Source: Planctomycetota bacterium
GTDB taxonomy: Bacteria > Planctomycetota > B15-G4 > SIAN01
Direction: 5' to 3'
DNA length: 64,000 nt
NCBI GenBank assembly: GCA_009691715.1
Contig: SIAN01000002.1
Span: 124,001-188,000, forward strand
Part shown: positions 29,378 to 38,348 of the stretch, piece by piece
Position numbering within the stretch: position 1 is the first letter of the stretch
Layout: the number at the start of each line of letters is the position of its first letter
Made by a program: the position numbers and the translations under genes
Notes under the pieces: generated by a model
Seen by the model: only the letters and a program-made list of their open reading frames with translations
Told to the model about the DNA's origin: nothing
The model's database searches: none

Positions 29378-31351
29378 ATGAGTCGGGCAACCAACGCATG
29401 CAGCGCCGCCGGCTCGCGGCTGACGGTCTTCGTTCCGCTGCTGCTCGCGATCGCCGCGCTGGCATTCGGCGCCCGCTCGCCGCAACAATCGCCGCCCGAC
29501 TACCCCGAAGGTGCGCGCGTCGAACAGCATCTGCAGATGGTCGCCGATCGCAACGGCACCTACGGCCCAGCAGACGGCGGCGGCAGCGCGCGCCTCGTCT
29601 CCGCCACCACCGCGATCGCCGGCCAGCGCGGTCGATTCGTGATCGAGTACCTCGCGGGCGAACTCGGCGTCGCCGCGGGCGGCGCGCTCTTCCTGCAGGT
29701 CTCGCCGTTCTGGGGCTGGAGCACACCGCAGACGGTCGATCCCTTCTCCACCGGCTACACCGAAGTGCGCTGCAGCGATCCGAAGATCGCCTTCGAGGCC
29801 GCGACCCTCGCGCCGCAGTGCCTCAAAGTCACGATCGGTTCCACGCGGCTGCCGGCCGGCGCGACGTTCACGCTCGACTACGGCGCCGGCATCGAGCAGG
29901 CGCAGGTCGACCGATTCGCCGAATCGGCCGAGGCGTTCTACGTCTGGGTCGATGGCGATGGCGATGGCACGCGCAAGCTCATCGCCGAAGATCCGCGCGT
30001 TGCCATTGGCGCCGGCCCGCCGATGGATCTGCTGGTCACGGTTCCGAGCGAAGTCGCCGTCGGCGCCGAATTCGACGTGAACCTCGCCTTCCTCGACGCG
30101 GTCGCCAACGCTGCGCCCGACTTCGAGGGCGAGGTCGAGCTCGCGGGCGCCGGCCTCGAACTGCCGGCCAAGGCCCTCTTCACCGCCTCGCAACACGGTC
30201 GTCAGCGCGTGCGCGCCCGCGCGCTCGAAGCCGGCATCCGCTACGTCGTCGCGCGCGTCGCCGGCCGCGACTGCCCGAGCAACCCGCTGCTGGTCGCGAC
30301 CACGCCACGCACGTTGCTGTGGGCCGATCTGCACGGCCACTCGCAACTCTCCGACGGCACGGCGACGCCAGCTGAGTACTACGAGTACGCGCGCGACACC
30401 GCGGCGCTCGACGTCGCCGTGTTGACCGACCACGACCATTGGGGGCTGCGCAAGCTCGACATGGAGCCGCGCCTGTTCGCGCAGATCCAGGCCGCGACCC
30501 GCGCCTTCGACCAGCCCGGCCGCTTCACCACGCTGCATGGCCTCGAATGGACCAGCTGGCTCTACGGCCATCGCCACGTGCTCTGGTTCGATGACGCGCC
30601 GAAGGTGATCTCGAGCGTGGAAACGGCGACCGACACGCCACAGGAACTCTGGCAGGCTTTGCGCGACGCGAACGCCGACGCGATGACGGTCGCGCACCAC
30701 TCCGGCGGCGGGCCGGTGCCGACCGACTGGACGATTGCGCCCGATCCGCAGTTCGAACCGCTGGTCGAGATCGTGTCCGTGCACGGCAGCAGCGAGGAGC
30801 CGAAGAGCCCGCGCCCGATCTACTCGCCGATGAAGGGCCACTTCGTCCGCGACGCGCTCGCCCGCGGCTACCCGCTCGGTTTCCTCGGCTCGGGCGACAG
30901 CCACAACGGCCACCCCGGCCTCGCCCACTTGGGCCAGCCGTGCGGCGGCCTGACCGCGATCCTCGCCGACGCGAACACCCGACCGGCGATCGCCGCCGCG
31001 CTGCGCGCCCGCACCTGCTACGCGACCAGCGGCCCGCGCATGCTGCTCTGGTTCCGGCTCGGCAAGGAACGGATGGGCGCGATCGTGGCACCACCCGCGG
31101 CCGACGACGACCGCGCCGCCGCTGCCGCGACCGCGCCGCCCTACCTCGGCCTCGTCATCGGCACCGCCCCGCTCGCCCGCCTCGAACTGATCAAGAACGG
31201 CGCCACCGTCGCGACGCTGCAAGGCGACGGCAAGTTCGAGCACTCCCTCGAATGGCGCGATCCGGACCGCAAGGCCGGCGATTCCGTCTACCTGCGCGCG
31301 ATCCAGGACGACGGTCACGCGGCGTGGTCGAGCCCGATCTTCACGCGGTAG
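29378..31351 (+). CDS. DUF3604 (PHP-like) exported metalloprotein
   Basis: The 657-residue protein has an N-terminal hydrophobic segment (TVFVPLLLAIAALAF), probably a signal peptide or anchor, then a beta-rich region up to about residue 310. A PHP-type metal site begins with WADLHGHSQLSDG and continues with LTDHDHWG, AHHSGGG and GSGDSHNGHPG. These His/Asp clusters are characteristic of DUF3604 proteins, which are probably metal-dependent hydrolases on the outside of the cytoplasm; their substrate is not established. The start lies two bases after the aldehyde dehydrogenase stop. The neighbour downstream is on the other strand. Confidence 0.88.
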   Translation: MSRATNACSAAGSRLTVFVPLLLAIAALAFGARSPQQSPPDYPEGARVEQHLQMVADRNGTYGPADGGGSARLVSATTAIAGQRGRFVIEYLAGELGVAAGGALFLQVSPFWGWSTPQTVDPFSTGYTEVRCSDPKIAFEAATLAPQCLKVTIGSTRLPAGATFTLDYGAGIEQAQVDRFAESAEAFYVWVDGDGDGTRKLIAEDPRVAIGAGPPMDLLVTVPSEVAVGAEFDVNLAFLDAVANAAPDFEGEVELAGAGLELPAKALFTASQHGRQRVRARALEAGIRYVVARVAGRDCPSNPLLVATTPRTLLWADLHGHSQLSDGTATPAEYYEYARDTAALDVAVLTDHDHWGLRKLDMEPRLFAQIQAATRAFDQPGRFTTLHGLEWTSWLYGHRHVLWFDDAPKVISSVETATDTPQELWQALRDANADAMTVAHHSGGGPVPTDWTIAPDPQFEPLVEIVSVHGSSEEPKSPRPIYSPMKGHFVRDALARGYPLGFLGSGDSHNGHPGLAHLGQPCGGLTAILADANTRPAIAAALRARTCYATSGPRMLLWFRLGKERMGAIVAPPAADDDRAAAAATAPPYLGLVIGTAPLARLELIKNGATVATLQGDGKFEHSLEWRDPDRKAGDSVYLRAIQDDGHAAWSSPIFTR

Positions 31352-31362
31352 GCCAGTTCAGC

Positions 31363-32040
31363 TCAGCCCGCGCGCGCCGCAGAATGGAGGATCTCCTCGG
31401 CGATCTCGCGGACGGCCAGAGTCCGGCGCGTGAGCTTCCCATCGAGCAGGAAGAACGCGGCGAAGCAGCAGAGCGCGACCAGCAGCGCGAAGGCCATGCA
31501 GGTGAGCGCTTCACCGATGCCGATGTAGAGGTCGCTCGGCAGCGGTTCCTTCAGCGATCCCAGCACCGTGCAGACGCTGATCACGGCGATGGTGGTGCCG
31601 AGGAAGCCGAACAGCAGCACGGTGCCGCCGAGGCGCGCGACCTGGTTGCCGAGGCACTGCGATTCGCGGGCGGTGGCGCGTTCGACGTTGGCCAGCATCA
31701 CGTCGAGGCCGCCGGCACGCAGCGCGAGGCCGGCGGCGACGAGCGTGCTGAGCAGCGTCGCGCTCGCCGACGCCTGGGCGGCGGCCACGTCGATCTTCTT
31801 GGCGTGGATCGCGAGCTCGAGCGATTTCTGCAACGGCTCGGGGGCGAGCCGTTCCGGGCGCAACTCCAAGTTGCGGCGCACGGTGGCGACCAGACCCGCG
31901 ATGCCCAACGCGAGCCGCACGTAGCCGACGAATCCGGTCGCCTGGAACAGCTCGATCGGGCCGCGACTGCCCTGGGGGGCGGCGCCGGTGGCGGTGGCGG
32001 CGAGTAGCACGCTGGCGAGCAGTGGGAACGCAGGCGTCGT
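31363..32040 (-). CDS. MotA/TolQ/ExbB-type proton-channel membrane protein (start uncertain)
   Basis: After a signal-like segment (PAFPLLASVLLAATATGAAP) the protein has FVGYVRLALGIAGLVATV, a cytosolic helical stretch, LGGTVLLFGFLGTTIAVISVCTVL and ALTCMAFALLVALCCFAAFFLL. This pattern and the GLLGT-like turn fit the MotA/TolQ/ExbB family, which couples proton flow to work in the envelope. AAGGAG lies five bases before ACG at 32040 and eight before a second ACG, exactly where the start should be, but there is no ATG/GTG/TTG. The first normal start in frame is GTG at 32010. Either an ACG start, a sequencing error or a mutated start is possible. No ExbD-like partner is adjacent. Confidence 0.75.
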   Translation of the reverse strand, partial: TTPAFPLLASVLLAATATGAAPQGSRGPIELFQATGFVGYVRLALGIAGLVATVRRNLELRPERLAPEPLQKSLELAIHAKKIDVAAAQASASATLLSTLVAAGLALRAGGLDVMLANVERATARESQCLGNQVARLGGTVLLFGFLGTTIAVISVCTVLGSLKEPLPSDLYIGIGEALTCMAFALLVALCCFAAFFLLDGKLTRRTLAVREIAEEILHSAARAG

Positions 32041-32155
32041 GGAGGCTCCTTCAAGCCCGATCGAGGCGCCAGCTCGATGCCGCGCTCGTCGTGGAGGGTT
32101 CAGCGACCGGCCGTTTGAACCAACGGGCGCGTCCGCGGCATCTCGGCGCTCTGAA

Positions 32156-32377
32156 ATGAAGGCGGACAGCCAACTCGACCCGCATCCAAGCGGCGGCGCG
32201 CCGGTGAATCCGCTCGGCTGGAGCGAGCACGAGCCGTACGTGCGCGCGCTCCTGCGGCGCCTCGTCGTTGATCCGGAGCTGGTCGACGATCTCGCGCAGG
32301 AGACCTGGCTCACCGCGGTGCGCCACTCGGCGGCGGCGATCTTCCTGCAACGCGCGTGGCTCGGCACGGTGCCCTGA
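32156..32377 (+). pseudogene. Truncated ECF-type sigma-70 factor (region 2 only)
   Basis: The ATG at 32156 encodes 73 residues: WSEHEPYVRALLRRLVVDPELVDDLAQETWLTAVRH and then RAWLGTVP and a stop. The DLAQETW helix and the closing RAWLGTV are typical of sigma region 2 in planctomycete ECF factors. Everything after region 2, including the -35-binding region 4, is missing, and the opposing transporter gene begins to overlap the end right after the stop. It may be a decayed gene or a free-standing region 2 fragment. It diverges from the ExbB-like gene. Confidence 0.6.
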
Positions 32378-33127
32378 TCAGAGCCCGCAACGCATCGCCA
32401 CGCCGCACGCCAGCACCAGCAATCCCGCGATCGCATGCTGGAACCGCGCGAGTCGCACGAAGCGCGGACGGGCAAGCAGGCTCGTCGCACGCAGCCCGAA
32501 GAGGACCGCGGCGGTCATCGCCAGCAGCGTCGCCAGCGTGAACGCGACCACGATCGCGACCCACGCCCCGCGTTGGCCGGCAAGCTGCGGCGCGAGCACC
32601 AACGGCAGCAGCGGCTCGCACGGACCGAAGACGAAGATCGAGAACAGGATCCACGGCGTGAGCACGCGTCGTGGGGAGCGCGCCGCAACCGCCACGTGCG
32701 GATGGAGGTGCGCTGCGGCTTCGTGGGCGTGAACGTGCGCATGCACCGTGCCGTCCGCGTGCGCGTGGGCGTGGACGTGCTGCTCGTGGCGCGCCGCCTT
32801 CTTCAGGCCCCACGCCGCGTAGATCGCCCCGAACGCGATCAACAGCCACGTCGCGATCGAGTCGCGCGCTGCGGCGAGACCAGCGACATGCTCCGCTGCC
32901 GCCTCGAACGAGAACCCGAGCGCGACGCCGCTGGCCGCGAGCAGGAGCGAGCCGCCGACGTGCCCCAGCCCGCAGAGCAGCGTGACGACCAGTGTCTTCC
33001 GGCGCGTCCACCCCCCCGCCTTCGCCATCGCGACGAAGGGCAGCCAGTGGTCGGGACCGGCGAGCGTGTGGACCAGGCCGACGGTCGCCGCGACGGCGAC
33101 CAGCGATCCGGATGAGACGTCGAGCAT
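32378..33127 (-). CDS. NicO/TauE-like membrane transporter with His-rich loop
   Basis: The 249-residue membrane protein starts at ATG 33127, overlapping the stop of the gene before it by one base. It has about six membrane helices. The first ends with HTLAGPDHWLPF, similar to the HxxDxDH-type signature of nickel/cobalt transporters and related UreH/TauE-like proteins. A cytosolic loop (about residues 113-145) has more than ten His residues (HEQHVHAHAHADG and further), as in RcnA-type exporters, and suggests handling of Ni, Co or Zn. It is the last gene of the folC unit. Direction of transport and metal are not determined. Confidence 0.8.
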   Translation of the reverse strand: MLDVSSGSLVAVAATVGLVHTLAGPDHWLPFVAMAKAGGWTRRKTLVVTLLCGLGHVGGSLLLAASGVALGFSFEAAAEHVAGLAAARDSIATWLLIAFGAIYAAWGLKKAARHEQHVHAHAHADGTVHAHVHAHEAAAHLHPHVAVAARSPRRVLTPWILFSIFVFGPCEPLLPLVLAPQLAGQRGAWVAIVVAFTLATLLAMTAAVLFGLRATSLLARPRFVRLARFQHAIAGLLVLACGVAMRCGL

Positions 33128-36100
33128 CACGGAGTGTCCGGTCCCTTCTGCATTCGCATGGCGATCTTGGAACACCAAGGCTGGCCAACGGATCGAGCCA
33201 GCCAGCCCTTCGCCTCTTCGCCGCTCCCGTTCAGGTACGCGAAGACCGCCTCGGCGCTCGGCGGCAGGCCGTGTCCGCCCTCGCGATCGGGAGCAAGGAT
33301 CTGCTCGCGCGCGATGGCGAGGACCGCCCGCGCCTCGTCGAACTGCTCCTTGCTGCCCGCAAGGAACAGCGCGATGCCCAGATTCACCTGCGCCTCGACC
33401 AGCTTGCGATCGAGCTCGGTCGCGCGCCGCAGATCGCTGCACGCATAGGCGAGCGCCTTGGCGCGCTGGTCTTGCTTCACCTGGTCGCTGTCGTCGCACC
33501 ACGCCAGCAGGAACGCCATGCCGCGCAGGTTGGCGAGGCGAGCGCGCGGGCCGATGGTCGGCTCCAACTCGAGCGCCCTCGCGGCCTGGGCGGCGAAATC
33601 GAAGTTGCCGACCCGCAGTTGGTGCATCAGCAGCTTGATCACCATCGCCTCGGCCGGCTGGTAATCCGGACGCGCGCGCAGGAGCCCGCCGGCGAGCTGG
33701 AACGCCTCGCGTTCGAGATCCTCGGGGAGGTTCTTGCGCGCGTCCGGCGGCAGCGAGCGATTCGCCTCCGCCAGCGCCAGATTGGTCTCGGCCTCGTAGA
33801 GCTGCCACATCGAGCGCGACGCGAGCGAGAGCTCGCGCTTCAGCTCGCCCAAGCGCTTCTTGTCGATGGCCGACTGGGTCATGCGCGAGACGATGTCTTC
33901 CTTCATCTCGAACAGGCGGCGGCGATTGTGCAGCGCGACCACCTCGTCGGTCTCGACTCGGCGCGACGCGTCGTATTCGACCGTCGGTCGGTCGGCGGTC
34001 ACGATGCCGCTCTGCTCGAACTTCTCGCGGAAGAACCATTCGTCGGCGACGTAGAGCGCGAGGAAATCGCGCACGTCGGCGATGCCGAGACGATCGAGTT
34101 CGACCCGCAGCGGATGGATCTTCAGGCGCTCGTCGAGCGCGACGGGGTCGATCTCGAGCCGCTCGCGGCCCGCCACCAGCGCAAGCACCGGGAGCGCGAG
34201 CTCCGGCCGCGCGATCCAGAGCGTGGCGCCGTCGAAGACCTCGCAGAAGGTGCGTCCGATCGCGCCGATCTCCTCCCAACTCAGCTGATGTCCCGGCAGC
34301 CACTGGCAGAAGATCCCGTCGGGAGTGAGCAGCCGCTTCACTCGCTCGAAATGCTCCTTGGTGTAGAGCTGGCCGGTGCCTGCCTCCCATGGGAAGAAGA
34401 GGTCGCCGACGATGAGCTCGTAGCTCTCCGGCGCGGCGGCGCGCACGAACGCGCGCGCGTCGCCTTCGTGGATGCGCACGCGTGGATCGGTCCCAATCTG
34501 GCGATTCTCGACGGCGAACAGCGGCAGCGCGCTCACCACCGCGGGCAGCAGCTCGACGGCATCGGTGTGCTGGCAGCCGGCGTCACGCAACGCTGCGACG
34601 CAGAGTCCGGCGCCGACGCCGAGCGCCAGCGCGCGCACCGGATTCGGGTGGAGCAGCGCGGGCAGGAACCCCTGCATGCGCTCGACGTGCGAGCTGCCGC
34701 TGCCGCCGAGCGCCAGCTGGTTGTTGACGGCGAGCACCTTGCGACCGTCGGAGTGCACCACGACGGCGACGTTCGCGGCCGGATCCTCGACGTACTTGAT
34801 CACCAGGTTGTTGCCCGGTCCGCACACGCGCTCCACGAAGATCAGCGGTTCGTCCAAGCTCAACCGCCCGGTGAGCGGCGCGAAGTAGAGCAGCGCCGCC
34901 AGCGCCGCTGCACCGCCGACCCAGGCGAGCTTCCCGCGCAGCAACGCGCCTCCGCGCTCCGCGGCCACTGGCGCGATCACCAGCAGCGACGCAACCGCGA
35001 GCGCTACCAGCAGCGTCTTCAAGCCAAACGCAGTCAGCAGCGCACCGGGCACCGCGATCCCCGCCAGCGCGGCGCCGGCGGCCCACGCGCCTGAGAGCAG
35101 CGCGACGTGGCGTCCGAAGCGTGCGCCGCCACGTGGCAGCAATTCGCAGGCGCAAGGAAACGCGATTGCGGTCGCGAAGGCGGACGGTCCGGCCACCAGC
35201 AGCGCGCCGAGAACCTCCTGCACCAGGCGCCCGTCCCAAGTGATCGCCGACTCGCCGAAGCGCCAGAAACCGAGGACTTGCGCATGGGACATCGCGCGCA
35301 GGCAGAGCAGCGCCAGGAACGGCGCCACCAGCGCGGCCAACTGGCCCAGCAGCCAACCTTCCGCCGCGCGCTTTCGCGACCACCAGGTTCCGAACGCCGT
35401 GCCGAGCGCGCTCGCGCCAAGCCACGCTGCCAGCAGCACGCCGAGCGTGTCCTGACCACCGCGGGTCACCTGGCCGAGACCGCGGAACAGCAGCACTTCG
35501 AGGCCGAGCACACAGAAGCCGCTCACGGCGCTGGCGACCAGCAGCGTGGCGACCGGCAATTCGAGTGCAGCCGGTGGCGCCGCAGACGCCGGTTGCAGCC
35601 GCGGTTCCTCGGCCGGGGCCGCTGGCGCGTCGTCGCCAACCATGCGCGCCAGCGCGAACGCCGCCAGCGCGACCACACCGTTCAGCGTCGCCGCGATCAG
35701 CCAGGTGGCCGTCATGCCGAGCGAGCCGAGCAGCACCAGCGACGCCAGCAGCGCGCCGCTCATCGCACCGAGCGTGCTCGCGGCCTGCAGTCCGCCGGCC
35801 GCGATGCCGCGAGGGCGCGTCGCCGCTCGCAGTCGTGCCAGCAACGGCAGCGTCGCGCCAAGCGCGCCGACCGGCACCAGCAGCAGGCCGACGCAGACCG
35901 CGAGGCGACCCATCATGCGGCCATCACCGGCCACTTCCGCGCGCGCGAACGAGTCGGCGATCGGATCGAGCGACTTCCAGATCCAGAGCGCCAGCAACCC
36001 GCCGACGCACGCGACCGCTTCGAGCGCCGCGTACCAGAGCAGCGTCCTGCGTGCCCGATCGACACGCGTGCCGATCAGCCATGCGCCGAGCGCGAGGCAG

Positions 36101-36297
36101 ACCAGGAACGCGCCGCCCACGGCGCCGAGCGACGCCGCCGCCGAACCGAACAGCTCGAGGAAGGCGCGCATCGCGGCGCTTTCGAGCAGCAGGCTCGCCG
36201 CCCCCGACACGAAGAAGAGCAGCCCGACCAGCGCCGCCGCATCGAGCGGCGCGGTGCCCGCCGCCCGATTCGATCCCGATTGCGCCCGCTCACTCAT
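33127..36297 (-). CDS. Fused membrane aminopropyltransferase (spermidine synthase-like) with TPR-like tail
   Basis: The ATG at 36297 overlaps the previous gene by 8 bp. The 1,056-residue protein has an N-terminal membrane part with 12 or more helices (residues about 20-480), then a SAM-fold domain resembling spermidine synthase (ALALGVGAGLCVAAL, DAVELLPAVVSALP, DPRVRIHEGDARAFVR, YELIVGDLFFPWEAG, YTKEHFERVKRLLTPDGIF). A C-terminal helical part of about 300 residues includes TPR-like pairs. Such fusions are common in Planctomycetota; whether they make polyamines or modify something at the membrane is unknown. Motif detail suffices for the family, not for substrate. Confidence 0.85.
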   Translation of the reverse strand: MSERAQSGSNRAAGTAPLDAAALVGLLFFVSGAASLLLESAAMRAFLELFGSAAASLGAVGGAFLVCLALGAWLIGTRVDRARRTLLWYAALEAVACVGGLLALWIWKSLDPIADSFARAEVAGDGRMMGRLAVCVGLLLVPVGALGATLPLLARLRAATRPRGIAAGGLQAASTLGAMSGALLASLVLLGSLGMTATWLIAATLNGVVALAAFALARMVGDDAPAAPAEEPRLQPASAAPPAALELPVATLLVASAVSGFCVLGLEVLLFRGLGQVTRGGQDTLGVLLAAWLGASALGTAFGTWWSRKRAAEGWLLGQLAALVAPFLALLCLRAMSHAQVLGFWRFGESAITWDGRLVQEVLGALLVAGPSAFATAIAFPCACELLPRGGARFGRHVALLSGAWAAGAALAGIAVPGALLTAFGLKTLLVALAVASLLVIAPVAAERGGALLRGKLAWVGGAAALAALLYFAPLTGRLSLDEPLIFVERVCGPGNNLVIKYVEDPAANVAVVVHSDGRKVLAVNNQLALGGSGSSHVERMQGFLPALLHPNPVRALALGVGAGLCVAALRDAGCQHTDAVELLPAVVSALPLFAVENRQIGTDPRVRIHEGDARAFVRAAAPESYELIVGDLFFPWEAGTGQLYTKEHFERVKRLLTPDGIFCQWLPGHQLSWEEIGAIGRTFCEVFDGATLWIARPELALPVLALVAGRERLEIDPVALDERLKIHPLRVELDRLGIADVRDFLALYVADEWFFREKFEQSGIVTADRPTVEYDASRRVETDEVVALHNRRRLFEMKEDIVSRMTQSAIDKKRLGELKRELSLASRSMWQLYEAETNLALAEANRSLPPDARKNLPEDLEREAFQLAGGLLRARPDYQPAEAMVIKLLMHQLRVGNFDFAAQAARALELEPTIGPRARLANLRGMAFLLAWCDDSDQVKQDQRAKALAYACSDLRRATELDRKLVEAQVNLGIALFLAGSKEQFDEARAVLAIAREQILAPDREGGHGLPPSAEAVFAYLNGSGEEAKGWLARSVGQPWCSKIAMRMQKGPDTP

Positions 36298-36796
36298 ATT
36301 CGAAGTACCCGTGGAGTTGCGAGCGCTGCACAATCGCGTAGCTCAGGTTCTTGCACGGCTCGAGCGCCGCCGCCTGGCTCGGGACGATGCCGCGCAGCAA
36401 GGGCTCGAGCAGCACGAAGAAGTCGTCGGTCGCCGCCGGGTCGAGTGCCTCACGCCGCGCCCGACCAACGATCTCGAGCCGCGCCGGCGCCCGGAACCAG
36501 GCGCTGACCATGCGGAAGTCGGGCGTCTCCGACTGCGCCAGCTTGCGCCGCACCGGATCGCCACCGAGATCGAGGAACTCGTGCGCGAAGAGGACATCAG
36601 CGAGCCGCAACGTCGCGCGCCGCGCCGAGATCTTTTCGCCGCTTTCGAGATCGGTGAAGGTGACCTCATCGATGGTGAGCCAGGGCCGCCGCGCGGCGTT
36701 CAGAAAGCTCGACAGCCGCAGCGCACCGCTGCGGACCGTGCCCTTCACGACGAAGCGCGGTGTCACGAACAAGTGGTTGACGAGCGAAAGGTCCAT
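36290..36796 (-). CDS. Conserved small protein of unknown function
   Basis: The 168-residue protein starts at ATG 36796, 26 bp after the folC stop, and its stop overlaps the start of the aminopropyltransferase gene by 8 bp. The N-terminus (MDLSLVNHLFVTPRFVVKG) and following strands (WLTIDEVTFTDLESGEKIS) look like a small beta-barrel; the C-terminal half has an unmatched RMVSAWFRAPARLEIVGR region. No signal peptide or membrane helix is present. I do not know its function. Tight spacing on both sides shows co-expression with folC and the membrane aminopropyltransferase. Confidence 0.75.
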   Translation of the reverse strand: MDLSLVNHLFVTPRFVVKGTVRSGALRLSSFLNAARRPWLTIDEVTFTDLESGEKISARRATLRLADVLFAHEFLDLGGDPVRRKLAQSETPDFRMVSAWFRAPARLEIVGRARREALDPAATDDFFVLLEPLLRGIVPSQAAALEPCKNLSYAIVQRSQLHGYFEYE

Positions 36797-36821
36797 GGCG
36801 TTCGGCTCAGTGGCGTTGCGC

Positions 36822-38228
36822 TCAGCGGCGGTCAGCAGTGCGGCGGAGCAATCGCGGCACGACTCCCGCCAGCCAGAACGAGCCCGTGACCAGGAGCGCC
36901 CCCTTCGCGCCGGCGAGCCGGCGGGCCAGCGCGAGCGCCGCCGCGGGGCGCTCCACCGGGCGGGCCATGATCCCAAGGGAGCGGGCGGTCGCCACGATTT
37001 CTTTCGGATCGAAGCAGGAGCCGGTGGGGACGACGGTGCGCAAGCCATCAGGGATGGAGGTCGCAACCAGCGGGCCGCAGGCGCCGCGCAACGCGGCGAG
37101 GCAGGCGGCGAGCGGTTTGTCGCGCTTCAAGGCGAACAGCACGACCGGCGGACGCCCCGCCGCTGCAGCGACATCGCGCACCACGGCCCGCAGCGACCGC
37201 GGGGTGTGCGCCCCGTCGCGCCAGGTGCGCGGCCGCTCCGCAACCACTTCGAGCCGACCCGGCAGCGCCACTGTCGCGAGCGCCGCAGCGACCCGATCGG
37301 GCCGCAGCGTGAGGCCCATCTCAGTACGTCGCCGCGCCAACCCAGCCACCGCAGCGAGCGCGAGCGCGGCGTTGCGGCGAGCGAAGCTCCCACCGGCCGG
37401 CGCCGGCACCTCCCGCAACCGCAGCCCAAGCGTCGGCGCAGCGATGCTGAAGGCGCCGCCACGCGCCCGCACCGCGAGGCCGCGTCCCCATTCGATGAGC
37501 GGCGCATGGACGCGACGGGCAGACGCACGGATCATCGCCGCTTCGGGCCGCGCCGCCGGGACGCCCGACAGTGCCAGCGCCCCACGCTTGAAGATGCCCG
37601 CTTTCTGCGCCGCGATCGCCGCCAGCGACCGTCCGAGCACCGCGACGTGCTCGAGTTCGATCGACGTCACGACCGCGACATCGCTGGCGACCACGTTGGT
37701 CGCGTCGCGCAGCCCGCCGATGCCGACCTCGATGACCGCGACCTCCACACGCTCGGCACGGAAAGCGACGAACGCCGCCACCGTGAGCGCCTCGAACAAC
37801 GTCGGCGCGCCGAGCTTCTGGCGCCGCGCCGCCGCCAGCACGACCGCCAGCGCACACCCCATCGCCGCCGCCGTCAGCGGCCGCCCGTCGACCTGGATCC
37901 GCTCGGTCCAGCGATCGACATGCGGCGACAAGTAGGTGCCGACCTTCCGTCCGTGCGCACGCAGCAGAGCGCTGGCAAGGAGACAGACCGTGCCCTTCCC
38001 CTTCGAACCGGCCACATGGATCACCGGCACGCCGCGCAGCGGATCGCGCAATGCCGCGACCAGCGCCCGCGTCCGCTCGAGCGAGAGTTCGACCGCCCCA
38101 CGCCGGAACCGCGGATCGCGCTCGAGGTTCGGCAGCACGCGCGCGAGCCGGTCGATCGCGGCGAGGGTGGCGAAAGACGATGGGAGCGCGGTCCACCAAG
38201 CAGAAGAGTCGGCGGAGGTTCCTGCCAT
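36822..38228 (-). CDS. folC: Bifunctional folylpolyglutamate/dihydrofolate synthase
   Basis: The 468-residue Mur-ligase-type enzyme adds glutamate to (dihydro)folates in an ATP-dependent reaction. The P-loop is HVAGSKGKGT (71-80), followed by YLSPHVDRWTERIQVDGRPL, the carbamoyl-lysine region FEALTVAAFVAFR, and VIEVGIGGLRDATNVV. The C-terminal domain contains PGRLEVVAERPRTWRDGAHTP, matching the ligase signature DGAHNP with Thr for Asn. It is the first gene of a four-gene minus-strand unit. A promoter is expected between 38229 and 38349, shared with the divergent membrane-protein gene, but no strong match is seen. Confidence 0.93.
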   Translation of the reverse strand: MAGTSADSSAWWTALPSSFATLAAIDRLARVLPNLERDPRFRRGAVELSLERTRALVAALRDPLRGVPVIHVAGSKGKGTVCLLASALLRAHGRKVGTYLSPHVDRWTERIQVDGRPLTAAAMGCALAVVLAAARRQKLGAPTLFEALTVAAFVAFRAERVEVAVIEVGIGGLRDATNVVASDVAVVTSIELEHVAVLGRSLAAIAAQKAGIFKRGALALSGVPAARPEAAMIRASARRVHAPLIEWGRGLAVRARGGAFSIAAPTLGLRLREVPAPAGGSFARRNAALALAAVAGLARRRTEMGLTLRPDRVAAALATVALPGRLEVVAERPRTWRDGAHTPRSLRAVVRDVAAAAGRPPVVLFALKRDKPLAACLAALRGACGPLVATSIPDGLRTVVPTGSCFDPKEIVATARSLGIMARPVERPAAALALARRLAGAKGALLVTGSFWLAGVVPRLLRRTADRR

Positions 38229-38348
38229 CGGCGCGACACTATCTTCGGCGCGGCGCGCTTCCTTGCGAGCAGCCAATGCTCCAGAATCGCGAACCAGCAG
38301 GCGCCGTTCGTCGTTCTGAGCAACCGCCCCGCGATCGCAGCCGATCGA

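Noticed and set aside
36351..38348. Long plus-strand extension in front of the membrane protein at 38349
   Set aside because: It is antisense to folC and the small conserved gene. The protein-like sequence and the membrane helix begin only after 38349.
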